NCBI GenBank assembly: GCA_964603655.1
Contig: CAZRVZ010000087.1
Span: 1-15,695, forward strand
DNA from: JACPWY01 sp964603655
GTDB taxonomy: Bacteria > Bdellovibrionota > FAC87 > UBA2466
Length of the DNA: 15,695 bases
Direction: 5' to 3'
Position 1 is the stretch's first letter, and every line of letters begins with the position of its first letter. The notes beneath the pieces were generated by a model that was not told the DNA's origin, searched no databases, and worked only from the letters and a program-made list of their open reading frames with translations. The position numbers and the translations under genes are program-made. Positions 1-7,313 of this stretch are shown here, in pieces.

Positions 1-53
1 GCAATCCTGTTTGTGACCTGATTGAGACGTCTTTAATATACGAAATCCGTCTG

Positions 54-1595
54 TCACGGAGTTTTGCGCGTCAAGACTTCTTGATAGGTTTTGGCGATAG
101 GTTTCGACTGGGGTTTGGCTACGCCCGCGTCGGCTTCATAAATTTCGTCGGGGAGCGCACTGATCTCTTTTGCCGAGCGTCGATCTTTTATTTGATACTG
201 AAGAATTTTGTTGGCGTCGCCCTTGAGGACAGGAAGGCGTTTTTTGACCTCTTCGTATGCGGCCGCCGCCGATTTGAGTTGTTCGTTGTAAGACTCCACC
301 TGTTCTTTCCCTGTCATTTCCACCTCGACCGGCTTTCTGCCGTCTTCATCAAAGGAGATGGTGACCTTGGACTTGGCATCGGAGTCTGAGTAGTTCCAGT
401 TGGACGTGACTTCGGAGGGCGTTTTCTGGGGATCGGCTAGAACCTCGAGCTGGACTCTTAAGTCACGCTCTCTCGCGTTTTCCTTTTCGGAGCCACCGTT
501 GGAAAGTTTTTCCCCGCCATCGGGATCGTTTTCATCCCGCTCGAAAGACGGGTCGATCGCCTTGTACGAGGTTCGGACCATCTCTTTGCACTGAGACAGC
601 ATGCGATCGATCTCTTTATCGTCCTTTTCTCGCGCGGCCGCTGGTTTTGCATTGTCGCTTTGCTTTAATTTCACCCGTGTTTGACTGGCCCACTCGTCGC
701 AGTTGGCTACATCCTCTTGGAGTTGCGCCTTAATTTGTTCGGGGCCGCGACGCACCGCCCGATTGGTTCTGAGCTGGGCTAGGTTGGATTGCGTGCTGTT
801 CCACCAAGCGTCATACGCGCGGCCGGCAGCTTCATAAAGAAGCGTCGAGTTGGCAAGAGCATTCTCATCGCCTTCGGAACCGCGACCGCGAGCCGCGGCC
901 TCGACCGTTTTGGATGCCTCTTCGCCCACCTTTTCGACCTCCGTTTTCACCTCGGAACGGAGCCGCCAGCGTTCCACCTTTTCGGGCTCGGGATCGTCGG
1001 GTTTGGCGGTGTTGGGTTTGGCAGCGCTGGGTTTGGCGTTAGGATCTTTAAAAACCTTTTGAGTATCCACCTGAAAAACCGACTTATAGGAAGTACCCGT
1101 CTTTTCATCATCGACCGGCTTACCGTTTTTGCGAGTTTCCTCCTGCTCCTTCATGAATTTTTCATGCTGTTGATAAACGATGCGTTCCAAAAGTGAGGAG
1201 CCGCCGGCGGCCGATAGGCCCCCGTGTGGGGAGATAAACCCGTACAAAGTGCGCGTCTCCTTGTCGTCCAGGCCGTTAGAACCACGGGCCGCATTTGTCT
1301 TGGGTGAACCCTGGTTCGAAACTTCCTCAAACGTATCAAACGCCATGTCGTGGTAGGTGAGGTATCCCTCGTACTGAAAGCCATCGTCTTTATTCGCGCG
1401 GTTCTTTTTTCCCCCGATGGCCGGCGTGCCATCGGGGCGCGCCCCAAAACCCGGAACATTTTGTTCCTGTGAAAAGGTAGTGAAGCGATCGGCCCAATAC
1501 TGCCGAAACGTCGATTCCGAACGGTCAGCGTCCTGAGGGCCGGCCCACGCCACGAAACCGATCGGCATTAAAATTAGAATGACCCGTTTAAGCAC
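54..1595 (-). CDS. Secreted charged protein of unknown function (513 aa)
   Basis: I do not recognise this protein. The first 18 residues form a signal peptide: a KR pair, a hydrophobic stretch, then a likely cut after AWA before GPQDAD. This predicts export to the periplasm or beyond. There is no lipobox. The mature part is rich in Lys, Glu, Asp and Ala with no transmembrane segment. Residues about 185-200 hold three spaced AKP units. Residues about 205-235 and 435-460 are Glu/Lys/Ala-rich and may be helical or coiled-coil. Only two cysteines are visible (in ANCDEW and SQCKEM), so a disulfide is possible. The start is GTG, preceded on the minus strand by GGAGGG about 10 nt upstream, and a perfect TATAAT lies about 50 nt upstream. 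It stands alone and is divergent from the methyltransferase gene. Unbroken coding over 1.5 kb plus signal peptide and ribosome site make it a credible gene; the function is unknown. Confidence 0.75.
   Translation of the reverse strand: MLKRVILILMPIGFVAWAGPQDADRSESTFRQYWADRFTTFSQEQNVPGFGARPDGTPAIGGKKNRANKDDGFQYEGYLTYHDMAFDTFEEVSNQGSPKTNAARGSNGLDDKETRTLYGFISPHGGLSAAGGSSLLERIVYQQHEKFMKEQEETRKNGKPVDDEKTGTSYKSVFQVDTQKVFKDPNAKPSAAKPNTAKPDDPEPEKVERWRLRSEVKTEVEKVGEEASKTVEAAARGRGSEGDENALANSTLLYEAAGRAYDAWWNSTQSNLAQLRTNRAVRRGPEQIKAQLQEDVANCDEWASQTRVKLKQSDNAKPAAAREKDDKEIDRMLSQCKEMVRTSYKAIDPSFERDENDPDGGEKLSNGGSEKENARERDLRVQLEVLADPQKTPSEVTSNWNYSDSDAKSKVTISFDEDGRKPVEVEMTGKEQVESYNEQLKSAAAAYEEVKKRLPVLKGDANKILQYQIKDRRSAKEISALPDEIYEADAGVAKPQSKPIAKTYQEVLTRKTP
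999..1043 (-). repeat. Three-copy 15-bp tandem repeat inside the secreted protein gene
   Basis: The nonamer GGGTTTGGC (plus strand) occurs at 999, 1014 and 1029, a period of exactly 15 bp, so the reading frame is kept. On the minus strand the units encode AKP followed by two variable residues, giving a short Pro/Ala/Lys linker at residues about 185-200. It looks like a flexible spacer made by small in-frame duplications. Confidence 0.7.
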
Positions 1596-1928
1596 TGCTT
1601 AGAACCCTCCCACTGCAATTAACGAGCAAAAGCGGTGCCGTGGCGCAATTATAAAAGCTCAATCATATTAGGGCTGTATACACCAGAATACAGGGGTGCC
1701 CCGTCCAGGTTTTGTCGGGGTGACCAGGCGGTGGGCAGTGCACTGGCCGTCTATCTTATTTGTGTAAGTGGTTGATTGCTCGTTGCATCGTACGCCGATC
1801 GCAGCGTGAGGCACGACCATCAACATCGTTCGCCGAATATATCTAGCCTTTGCGGTGGCGGATACATTTTGCCCCCAAGTCTGGTTACCAAATTGCATTA
1901 CTAACGTTTGAGCTGTGCTTAGGCCACG
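1596..1928. other. Intergenic region between two divergent genes
   Basis: This stretch of about 330 bp separates the minus-strand secreted protein from the plus-strand methyltransferase. It holds a probable minus-strand promoter (-10 TATAAT at 1648-1653), an inverted repeat at 1674-1693 and a short GGGG-TG-CCCC palindrome at 1693-1702. A minus-strand open frame runs through it from 2222 to 1668, but it lies mostly opposite the methyltransferase and encodes an unremarkable, compositionally odd peptide, so I do not call it. For the plus-strand gene no convincing -35/-10 pair is visible; TTGCAT at 1893-1898 is only a weak candidate. No RNA gene was recognised. Confidence 0.5.
1648..1693 (-). promoter_or_regulatory. 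Probable promoter of the 513-aa secreted protein, with an overlapping inverted repeat
   Basis: Read on the minus strand, a perfect TATAAT lies at 1653-1648, about 50 nt before the GTG start at 1595. No good -35 hexamer is found 16-18 nt further up. Instead that interval overlaps an inverted repeat, CTGTAT, 8-nt spacer, ATACAG, at 1674-1693. The layout would suit a promoter with a poor -35 controlled by a regulator bound at the dyad. The hexamer and dyad are read directly; the regulatory role is inference. Confidence 0.4.
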
Positions 1929-2786
1929 GTGAGGTGCCGTATTTTGAGAGAATTCGCTGGGATCGCCAAGATTTCCCACACGATCGCTGCCAGTTTTTGG
2001 CTCGTCGCATTTGTTTTGATGGGGTACGCCCATCCGACGGACGCCGGGGTGGCGGATCAAATTTCCGGGGCGCTTCACAGTTGCGGGGCGGTGGTTGGAC
2101 GGTTTTTGATTCAGCCTTTGTCGGGTCGACGTGCGATTGTACCGGCCAGTGATGGCAATCACTACAAGAGCCGAGACGGATTTCTGCTGGTCAATGGTGG
2201 AATGGTAACGGGTCACTGGCACTATCCTTTATCGCTGATTGTGGAGTGGCTGGAGCTGGACAGCGAAACGGTTTCGATTTGGGCCGGTGGTCGGGTGCTG
2301 AGTCTAGGAGAGGGAGAGTCGCACCTCATCGATTTTTTATCGGCCCAGGGAATGTCGGCTGTTGGAGTGGACCTTGCCTATGACGCCGCGCGTTTTCCGC
2401 GGAGCTGGGGAAAAAACAGTCTGGTGGATTATATGAAAAGCCATGCCGATAGAATTACGAGAGCGGATGCTCGGAGTCTTCCGTTTGAAAATGAGTCGTT
2501 TGATGCGGTTGTAAGCCACCAGCTGGTGAATAATTTGTGTAGAATCGAGAATACCGAGGTGATCGACGAGGCGATTCGCGTGCTCAAAAAAGGCGGTGAG
2601 GCAAGGGTGTTCGGATATTCCACCGAGGAGTTGGATCATTTTCAATCGTATTTGATTCGCCGGTACGGCGACCCAATCGAAATCCGAACGCGCCGTTTTG
2701 AAAACAATTATATGACCTGGTACTTTGGGCCAGAGAGAGCGAGCGGCTGGCTCCTCGTCATTTCGAAGCGAAATCCATCCCGATAG
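1929..2786 (+). CDS. Class I SAM-dependent methyltransferase with N-terminal hydrophobic segment
   Basis: The C-terminal two thirds has the Methyltransf_11-type Rossmann pattern. Motif I is VLSLGEGES (residues about 123-131), the acidic residue after strand 2 lies in GVDLAYD (about 146-152), ADARSLPF (about 179-186) is the adenine-side Asp region, FDAVVSHQLV (191-200) is motif IV-like, and VLKKGGEARVF (about 218-228) is the post-motif. It should transfer a methyl group from S-adenosylmethionine; the acceptor is not predictable. Residues about 18-34 are strongly hydrophobic and preceded by Arg/Lys, resembling a signal anchor, which is unusual for this normally cytosolic fold. The start is uncertain: GTG at 1929 gives 285 aa, but TTG at 1944 has GAGG 9 nt upstream and would give 280 aa; a later ATG at 2019 would shorten the hydrophobic segment. 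The gene is monocistronic by spacing, 78 nt before the next operon. Confidence 0.75.
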   Translation: MRCRILREFAGIAKISHTIAASFWLVAFVLMGYAHPTDAGVADQISGALHSCGAVVGRFLIQPLSGRRAIVPASDGNHYKSRDGFLLVNGGMVTGHWHYPLSLIVEWLELDSETVSIWAGGRVLSLGEGESHLIDFLSAQGMSAVGVDLAYDAARFPRSWGKNSLVDYMKSHADRITRADARSLPFENESFDAVVSHQLVNNLCRIENTEVIDEAIRVLKKGGEARVFGYSTEELDHFQSYLIRRYGDPIEIRTRRFENNYMTWYFGPERASGWLLVISKRNPSR

Positions 2787-2799
2787 CGTGCGCCTCACC

Positions 2800-2820
2800 G
2801 GGAATTCCTGGGAATTCCTG
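2800..2820 (+). repeat. Tandem 10-bp repeat with two GGAATTCC palindromes
   Basis: GGAATTCCTG occurs twice head to tail at 2801-2810 and 2811-2820. Each copy contains the perfect 8-bp palindrome GGAATTCC, so the dyad centres are exactly 10 bp apart, about one helical turn. The pair ends 7 nt before the TTGACT hexamer of the nucleoside-transporter promoter, so it could be a paired operator. No regulator gene is adjacent, and the role is inference. Confidence 0.5.
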
Positions 2821-2827
2821 CGACTTC

Positions 2828-2856
2828 TTGACTCCCCTCCATAATCTTTCTAACTT
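2828..2856 (+). promoter_or_regulatory. Candidate promoter for the nucleoside ABC importer operon
   Basis: TTGACT at 2828-2833 matches the -35 consensus at 5 of 6 positions. TAACTT at 2851-2856 is a weak -10 at a 17-nt spacing and would start transcription almost at the ATG at 2865. A better -10 by sequence is CATAAT at 2840-2845, but it is too close to TTGACT and would need a different -35. No Shine-Dalgarno is visible before the ATG at 2865, so the transcript may be leaderless or have a very short leader. Confidence 0.35.
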
Positions 2857-2864
2857 ATGTCGCT

Positions 2865-3845
2865 ATGCGATTCGTCGTTATATTGTTCGTCTGTTTTTCG
2901 GTGCTTTCAGTGCATTCGGCGCGCGCGGCGCTCAAGGTCGGTTTGGTTCTCGATAAGGGCGGTCGTGACGACAAGTCGTTCAACGCCGCGGCCTTTAGGG
3001 GCGCAACTGAGGCGGAAAAGAAACTCGGCATTCAGCTCAAGGTGGTCGAGTCATCTGATGACGCGGCCTTGGAACCTAGCCTTCGCACATTCGCGCGCAA
3101 GGGGTTTGATCTCGTTATCGGAATCGGATTCGCGCAGGCTAACCCCATCCGGAAGGTCGCCCCCGAATATCCCAAAACCCATTTTCTTCTGGTCGACTCT
3201 AATGTGGACTTGCCCAACGTGCGCTCGGTGATGTTTAACGAGCACGAGGGGAGTTACCTCGTCGGCATTATCGCAGCCTTGGCGTCGAAGACCAAGGTCG
3301 TGGGATTCGTGGGCGGCATGGATATTCCGCTCATCCGTCGATTCGAGCTCGGATATCGCACGGGGGCCGAATCGGTTAAGGGCCGGGTTCTATCGAATTA
3401 CGTCGGGTCGACCAGTGATGCCTGGCGCAACCCGACCAAAGGCAAGGAACTCGCACTTGCCCAAATTTCGCGGTCGGCCGATGTTATCTTTCACGCGGCC
3501 GGGACGAGCGGCCTCGGTGTCTTTGATGCAATCGAGGAGAAGGGAAAGTTAGGAATCGGCGTCGATTCCAATCAGAATTGGGTCAAGCCCGGAAAAATCC
3601 TAACCAGCATGGTAAAGCGGGTGGATTTGGCCGTATATCGCGCCATTGAAGACAAGGGGTTGAAGAAGTTCACCCCGGGCCTCATCACGCTTGGACTTTC
3701 CGACGGTGGAATCGACTACGCACTCGATGAGTTCAATCGAGCCATCCTGACACCCGACATCGAACGTCAGGTAAACGAAGCCAAAAAGGCGATTCTTGCC
3801 GCGCGTATCAAAGTTCCCGATTACTACGAGCAATCGCGTAACTGA
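2865..3845 (+). CDS. BMP family (PnrA-like) nucleoside-binding protein of ABC importer
   Basis: This is a periplasmic substrate-binding protein of the BMP/PnrA (TmpC) family, which in characterised members binds purine or other nucleosides and delivers them to an ABC permease. Residues 1-21 are a signal peptide ending in ARA, with no lipobox Cys, so the protein should be soluble in the periplasm rather than a lipoprotein as in Gram-positives. Family marks are GLVLDKGGRDDKSFN (26-40), the GIGFAQ segment (86-91), FLLVDSNV (107-114), VGFVGGMDIPLIRRFELGY (146-164), AWRNPTKGKELA (186-197), VIFHAAGTSGLGVFDA (207-222) and GVDSNQNWVKPG (232-243). In the family, the acidic residues of the first and last of these segments line the nucleoside pocket. 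At 326 aa it has normal length. It is the first gene of the operon; its TGA overlaps the ATG of the ATPase by one base. Confidence 0.93.
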   Translation: MRFVVILFVCFSVLSVHSARAALKVGLVLDKGGRDDKSFNAAAFRGATEAEKKLGIQLKVVESSDDAALEPSLRTFARKGFDLVIGIGFAQANPIRKVAPEYPKTHFLLVDSNVDLPNVRSVMFNEHEGSYLVGIIAALASKTKVVGFVGGMDIPLIRRFELGYRTGAESVKGRVLSNYVGSTSDAWRNPTKGKELALAQISRSADVIFHAAGTSGLGVFDAIEEKGKLGIGVDSNQNWVKPGKILTSMVKRVDLAVYRAIEDKGLKKFTPGLITLGLSDGGIDYALDEFNRAILTPDIERQVNEAKKAILAARIKVPDYYEQSRN

Positions 3846-5326
3846 TGATCGAGTTCGACCGAGTCTCCAAGTATTTTCAATCGAACACAGCAAATCAAGA
3901 CGTCACATTTTCCATCGACGCTGGGACAATCCACGGAATCGTGGGTGAAAACGGCGCCGGTAAATCGACTATCATGAAGATATTCTATGGAATCTTGACA
4001 CCTGATAGCGGCGCCATTCGTTTTCAGGGAGAGACCGTCCGTTTTCGTACCCCCCGGGATGCCATCACGCGCGGTATCGGGATGGTTCACCAGCACTTCA
4101 AGCTCGTTCCCGCGCTCACTGCCTGGGAAAACATTCTCCTGGGCGATGAGCAAGGTTTTTGGATTTCTGAGTCGCGCGCACTGGGGATGCTTTCCGATCT
4201 TGCCAAGAACTACGGGATCAACTTTTCGCTCAGCGAGTTCGTATCCAATCTCTCGGTGGGTCAGAGGCAGCAGGTCGAGATACTCAAACTTCTCTATCGA
4301 AAATCAACAGTCCTGATACTCGATGAACCGACGGCAGTGCTGACTCCCCAGGAAACCCATCAACTTTTCGAATGGTTGCGGCGACTGAGGGGCGAAGGCA
4401 AGACCGTCGTCATCATTACCCATAAGCTCCACGAAGTTCTCGCGTTAACCGATAACGTAACTGTCATGAGGCGCGGAGCCGTTGTCGACACCCGTCCCAC
4501 GGCTTCTCTAAACCCGTTACAGCTGGCCGAGTTGATCATGGGCGCCGGGATCGCGACGCAGGTTCCCCGCATCTCAATCAAGTCATCGGAACCCATTCTG
4601 GAGTTTGGGCACGTGTCTTCGGCGACGGGCCCCTGCCCGCTCCGCGACGTATCCTTTGCGATTGGCTCGGGTGAAATTCTGGGCGTGGCCGGTATCAGCG
4701 GCAATGGTCAGGAGGCCCTGGTCGATGCCATTGCCGGGCTCACGCCTCTTGTGGCCGGAGAAATTTTTTTCAAATCAAAACTTCTTTGCGGCACCCCCTA
4801 CCAAAGGCGCAGTCTGGGGATCGGCATGATCCCCTGCGATCGCCTCGAGCAGGGGCTCGTGTCCGATTTTTCATTGATTGAGAATTCCATACTAGGATTT
4901 CATCGTGAGCCCCGTTTTTTTAAACACCACCTATTTTCCGAGGATTCCACCAGGAAAAACTGTCTGGATTTGATTGAGCGTTACGCCATTCACCCCGATA
5001 ACCCTGAGATCAGCGCCCGGTCACTTTCCGGTGGAAATCAGCAAAAGCTACTCGTCGGACGCGAACTTTCCCACGCTCCCCGACTTGTGGTTGCGGCTTA
5101 TCCTACACGCGGAGTGGATATTGGTTCCACCCGGCGAATCCACGATGAACTGATCGGCTTTCGAAACCACGGCTGTGGGGTACTCGTGATTTCAGCCGAG
5201 TTAGAGGAGATTTTGGCGTTATCGGATCGCATTCTGGTGCTCTACCAGGGCAGGGCGGTCGCGCTGGTGGCCAGTAAAGTGGCAACCGAAGTTCAACTCG
5301 GACTGTGGATGTTGGGGGCCGCATGA
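3845..5326 (+). CDS. Nucleoside ABC importer ATP-binding protein (two ABC domains)
   Basis: This is a cytoplasmic ATPase of the RbsA/MglA-like double-domain class that partners BMP-type binding proteins (NupO/YufO-like). The N-terminal domain is complete: Walker A GENGAGKST (34-42), Q-loop VHQHF (81-85), signature LSVGQRQQ (136-143), Walker B VLILDEP (156-162) and H-loop His193. The C-terminal domain has a degenerate Walker A, GISGNGQEA (283-291), a good signature LSGGNQQK (394-401) and a Walker B where the usual Asp-Glu is replaced by AYPT (418-421). A hydrolysis-weak second site is normal in this family. At 493 aa it has the usual length. It starts on the TGATG overlap with the binding-protein gene and ends in an ATGA overlap with the first permease, implying translational coupling and fixed stoichiometry. 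Confidence 0.95.
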   Translation: MIEFDRVSKYFQSNTANQDVTFSIDAGTIHGIVGENGAGKSTIMKIFYGILTPDSGAIRFQGETVRFRTPRDAITRGIGMVHQHFKLVPALTAWENILLGDEQGFWISESRALGMLSDLAKNYGINFSLSEFVSNLSVGQRQQVEILKLLYRKSTVLILDEPTAVLTPQETHQLFEWLRRLRGEGKTVVIITHKLHEVLALTDNVTVMRRGAVVDTRPTASLNPLQLAELIMGAGIATQVPRISIKSSEPILEFGHVSSATGPCPLRDVSFAIGSGEILGVAGISGNGQEALVDAIAGLTPLVAGEIFFKSKLLCGTPYQRRSLGIGMIPCDRLEQGLVSDFSLIENSILGFHREPRFFKHHLFSEDSTRKNCLDLIERYAIHPDNPEISARSLSGGNQQKLLVGRELSHAPRLVVAAYPTRGVDIGSTRRIHDELIGFRNHGCGVLVISAELEEILALSDRILVLYQGRAVALVASKVATEVQLGLWMLGAA

Positions 5327-6384
5327 CTCGCACGCTCTTTATTACCTTGGCCGCAGTGACGGTGGCATTTTCGGCGGCAACGCTGCTTGTGATGGCCGCC
5401 GGAGAGCCTGCCTCGGCATTGTGGCAGGCGGTTGGGATCTCACTCAGCAGCGAGGGGTTGGGCTACACTCTTTTTTACGCAACCCCTCTGATTCTCACAG
5501 GTCTCAGTGTCGCGACCAGCTTTCATTGCGGTCTGTTTAATATCGGGGGCGAAGGCCAACTCTATATCGGCTCACTTCTCGTCATCGTCGTTGCCACCTA
5601 TTTTCCAAACCTTCCGGCACCGATCGCGCTGACCTTGGCGATACTAGGTGCGGCCGCTGGCGGATTTTTTTGGGGGGCACTCGCCGGCATCTTCAAAGCG
5701 CTGCGCGGATCGCACGAGGTCATCGTAACCATTCTTCTCAATTTTATCGCCTATGCTATCGTTGATTACTCTATCCTTTATCAATTCAAGGATCCGAGCT
5801 CACAGAGCCCGGAGACGATCGGCGTGGCCCATGCATACTTTCTCCCCACGTTGGACCAGATCGCCCGGCCTCTCGGTGTCCTTTACTTTCAATCGACCCC
5901 AGCCAATGTCTCCTTGTTTCTGGCGATGGCGAGCGCGATCGGCATTTGGGTGCTTTTGCAAAAAACCAGAACCGGTTTTGAATTTCGAGTCGTGGGCGCT
6001 AACTGTATGGCCGCGAAGTTTGCGGGAATCAACATCTCGCGCGCCACCGTAATGTCACTCGGTATCTCGGGTGGTTTAGCGGGACTCGTCGGTATAAATG
6101 AGATCTTGGGCCACGAGCACCGACTGATTCAGGGCTTTTCCCCACAATATGGATTTACGGGAATCGCCGTCTCATTACTAGCGCGCAACCACCCGATTGG
6201 AGTCGTATTCAGCGGACTGCTGTTCGGACTCCTTCACAATATGAGCCGTGAGATTGAGTTTTCGACGAATCACGTTTCCAAGGAGCTCGCGCTGGTGATG
6301 CAGGCGATTCTCATTGCGGCAGTGGCGGCAATTCCTGGTCTCATAGGCCGTCCCAGACTTTCGAACCCAGAGAAACCGCAATGA
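5323..6384 (+). CDS. Nucleoside ABC importer permease 1 (BPD_transp_2 type)
   Basis: This inner-membrane permease of the branched-chain amino acid/sugar/nucleoside type (NupP/YufP-like) should form half of the translocation pore. I count about 9-10 hydrophobic segments. Diagnostic stretches are FNIGGEGQLYIGS (near residue 75), GSHEVIVTILLNFIAY (near residue 137) and AKFAGINISRATVMSLGISG (near residue 230), the coupling region that contacts the ATPase. The chosen start is the ATG at 5323, which overlaps the ATPase stop as ATGA and has a G-run just upstream. A GTG at 5305 in the same frame would add six residues with no clear advantage. With this start the protein is 353 aa, normal for the family. 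Its own end overlaps the second permease by ATGA. Confidence 0.93.
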   Translation: MTRTLFITLAAVTVAFSAATLLVMAAGEPASALWQAVGISLSSEGLGYTLFYATPLILTGLSVATSFHCGLFNIGGEGQLYIGSLLVIVVATYFPNLPAPIALTLAILGAAAGGFFWGALAGIFKALRGSHEVIVTILLNFIAYAIVDYSILYQFKDPSSQSPETIGVAHAYFLPTLDQIARPLGVLYFQSTPANVSLFLAMASAIGIWVLLQKTRTGFEFRVVGANCMAAKFAGINISRATVMSLGISGGLAGLVGINEILGHEHRLIQGFSPQYGFTGIAVSLLARNHPIGVVFSGLLFGLLHNMSREIEFSTNHVSKELALVMQAILIAAVAAIPGLIGRPRLSNPEKPQ

Positions 6385-7277
6385 TTGATATTATTCAGTC
6401 GGCCGTACGCCTCACCACGCCGTTAATTTTTGCCGCCATGGGCGGGATCCTGTGCGAGAGGGCCGGGGTTGCAACGATTTGTCTTGAGGGAGCGCTCCTC
6501 ATCGGTGCCTGGGCGGCAGCCATTTCGGCCCATTACACCCATTCCACTGGGATCTCCCTTATTCCCGCGATCGCTAGCGGCGTATCGGTGCTTTTACTCC
6601 ACGCTTGGCTTACCTCTCGTGCCAAGGCCGACGCGATCATCAGCGGGCTTGTCATCAATCTTCTGGTTGCTGGCATTACTCCGCTCGTTTGCAAGCAGCT
6701 TTTCGATACTCCCACCAATTCGCCTGGACTTCCCCTGGATTCCCGATTTCACGAATGGGCAATTCCAGGACTCTCCCGGATCCCCGTTATCGGGCCTCTT
6801 TTCGAGCAGATGCCGCTTACCTACCTGGCGATTCTCTTGATTTTTCTGCTGCACGCTTTGCTCTTTCGGACGGCGTGGGGCTTGCGACTGACCGCAGCCG
6901 GCGAGGATCCCGAAACGTTGCTATCGGCAGGTGTTCGCCCCAGTTATGTTCGTTATTATGCATTGGCCGCTGGGGGGGCGTTGTGCGCGCTCGGCGGCGC
7001 CTTTCTGTCCATCTCTCACGCGAGCCAGTTCACGCGCGATATGTCGGCGGGTCGCGGATACATCGCGCTTACCGCGCTGATCTTTGGAAACTGGCGGCCA
7101 CTGCCGACGGCTGCCGCTTGCCTTCTCTTTGGTTTCGCAGACGCGCTCCAAATTCGTCTTCAGGGCACAGAATATATTCCCATTCAATTTGTTCAGGCCA
7201 TGCCGTACTTAATCACGCTCATTGTCCTGGTGGGATTCGTGCGTCGGTCGCGCCCGCCCGCGGCGCTGGGGAAGTAG
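6381..7277 (+). CDS. Nucleoside ABC importer permease 2 (BPD_transp_2 type)
   Basis: This is the second inner-membrane permease subunit (NupQ/YufQ-like), 298 aa, which should pair with permease 1. It has about 8-9 hydrophobic segments. Family marks are CERAGVATICLEGALLIGAW (near residues 25-44), KADAIISGLVINLLVAGITP (near residues 82-101), the coupling segment LTAAGEDPETLLSAGV (near residues 170-185) and the GRGYIALTALIFGNWRP loop (near residues 224-240). Overlap with permease 1 is ATGA at 6381-6384. The last residues, RPPAALGK, are encoded by the first copy of a 30-bp direct repeat whose second copy encodes the end of the downstream gene, so the extreme C-terminus may not be ancestral. The pore-forming part is intact. 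Confidence 0.93.
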   Translation: MIDIIQSAVRLTTPLIFAAMGGILCERAGVATICLEGALLIGAWAAAISAHYTHSTGISLIPAIASGVSVLLLHAWLTSRAKADAIISGLVINLLVAGITPLVCKQLFDTPTNSPGLPLDSRFHEWAIPGLSRIPVIGPLFEQMPLTYLAILLIFLLHALLFRTAWGLRLTAAGEDPETLLSAGVRPSYVRYYALAAGGALCALGGAFLSISHASQFTRDMSAGRGYIALTALIFGNWRPLPTAAACLLFGFADALQIRLQGTEYIPIQFVQAMPYLITLIVLVGFVRRSRPPAALGK

Positions 7278-7279
7278 CG
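7250..7279 (+). repeat. Direct repeat, copy 1 (C-terminus of permease 2)
   Basis: These 30 bp match 8831-8860 at 26 positions without gaps. The copy ends two bases after the permease stop codon. Both copies lie in the same reading frame relative to the stop and encode (P/A)AALG plus one residue. Together the copies bracket the glycosyltransferase-like gene. Confidence 0.65.
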
Positions 7280-7313
7280 TTTGCGGTTTTGGATGCACAG
7301 GAGCTTTTGTCGC

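Noticed and set aside
46..60. Small hairpin (TCCGT, 5-nt loop, ACGGA) at the end of the first gene
   Set aside because: On the minus strand only a short T run follows, the stem is 5 bp and it overlaps the stop codon; too weak to call a terminator.
789..1196. Plus-strand open frame rich in Phe, Leu and Gly that looks membrane-like
   Set aside because: It is antisense to the charged secreted protein; the apparent hydrophobicity comes from reading Lys/Glu codons backwards.
1668..2222. Minus-strand open frame of 184 codons
   Set aside because: More than half of it lies opposite the methyltransferase gene. It has no ribosome site, domain or hydrophobic pattern, and its His/Arg/Thr/Asn-rich composition is typical of an antisense frame.
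5027..5112. Loss of the Walker B acidic residues in the second ATPase domain
   Set aside because: I considered calling this a broken domain, but a degenerate second site is normal in RbsA/NupO-type double ATPases.
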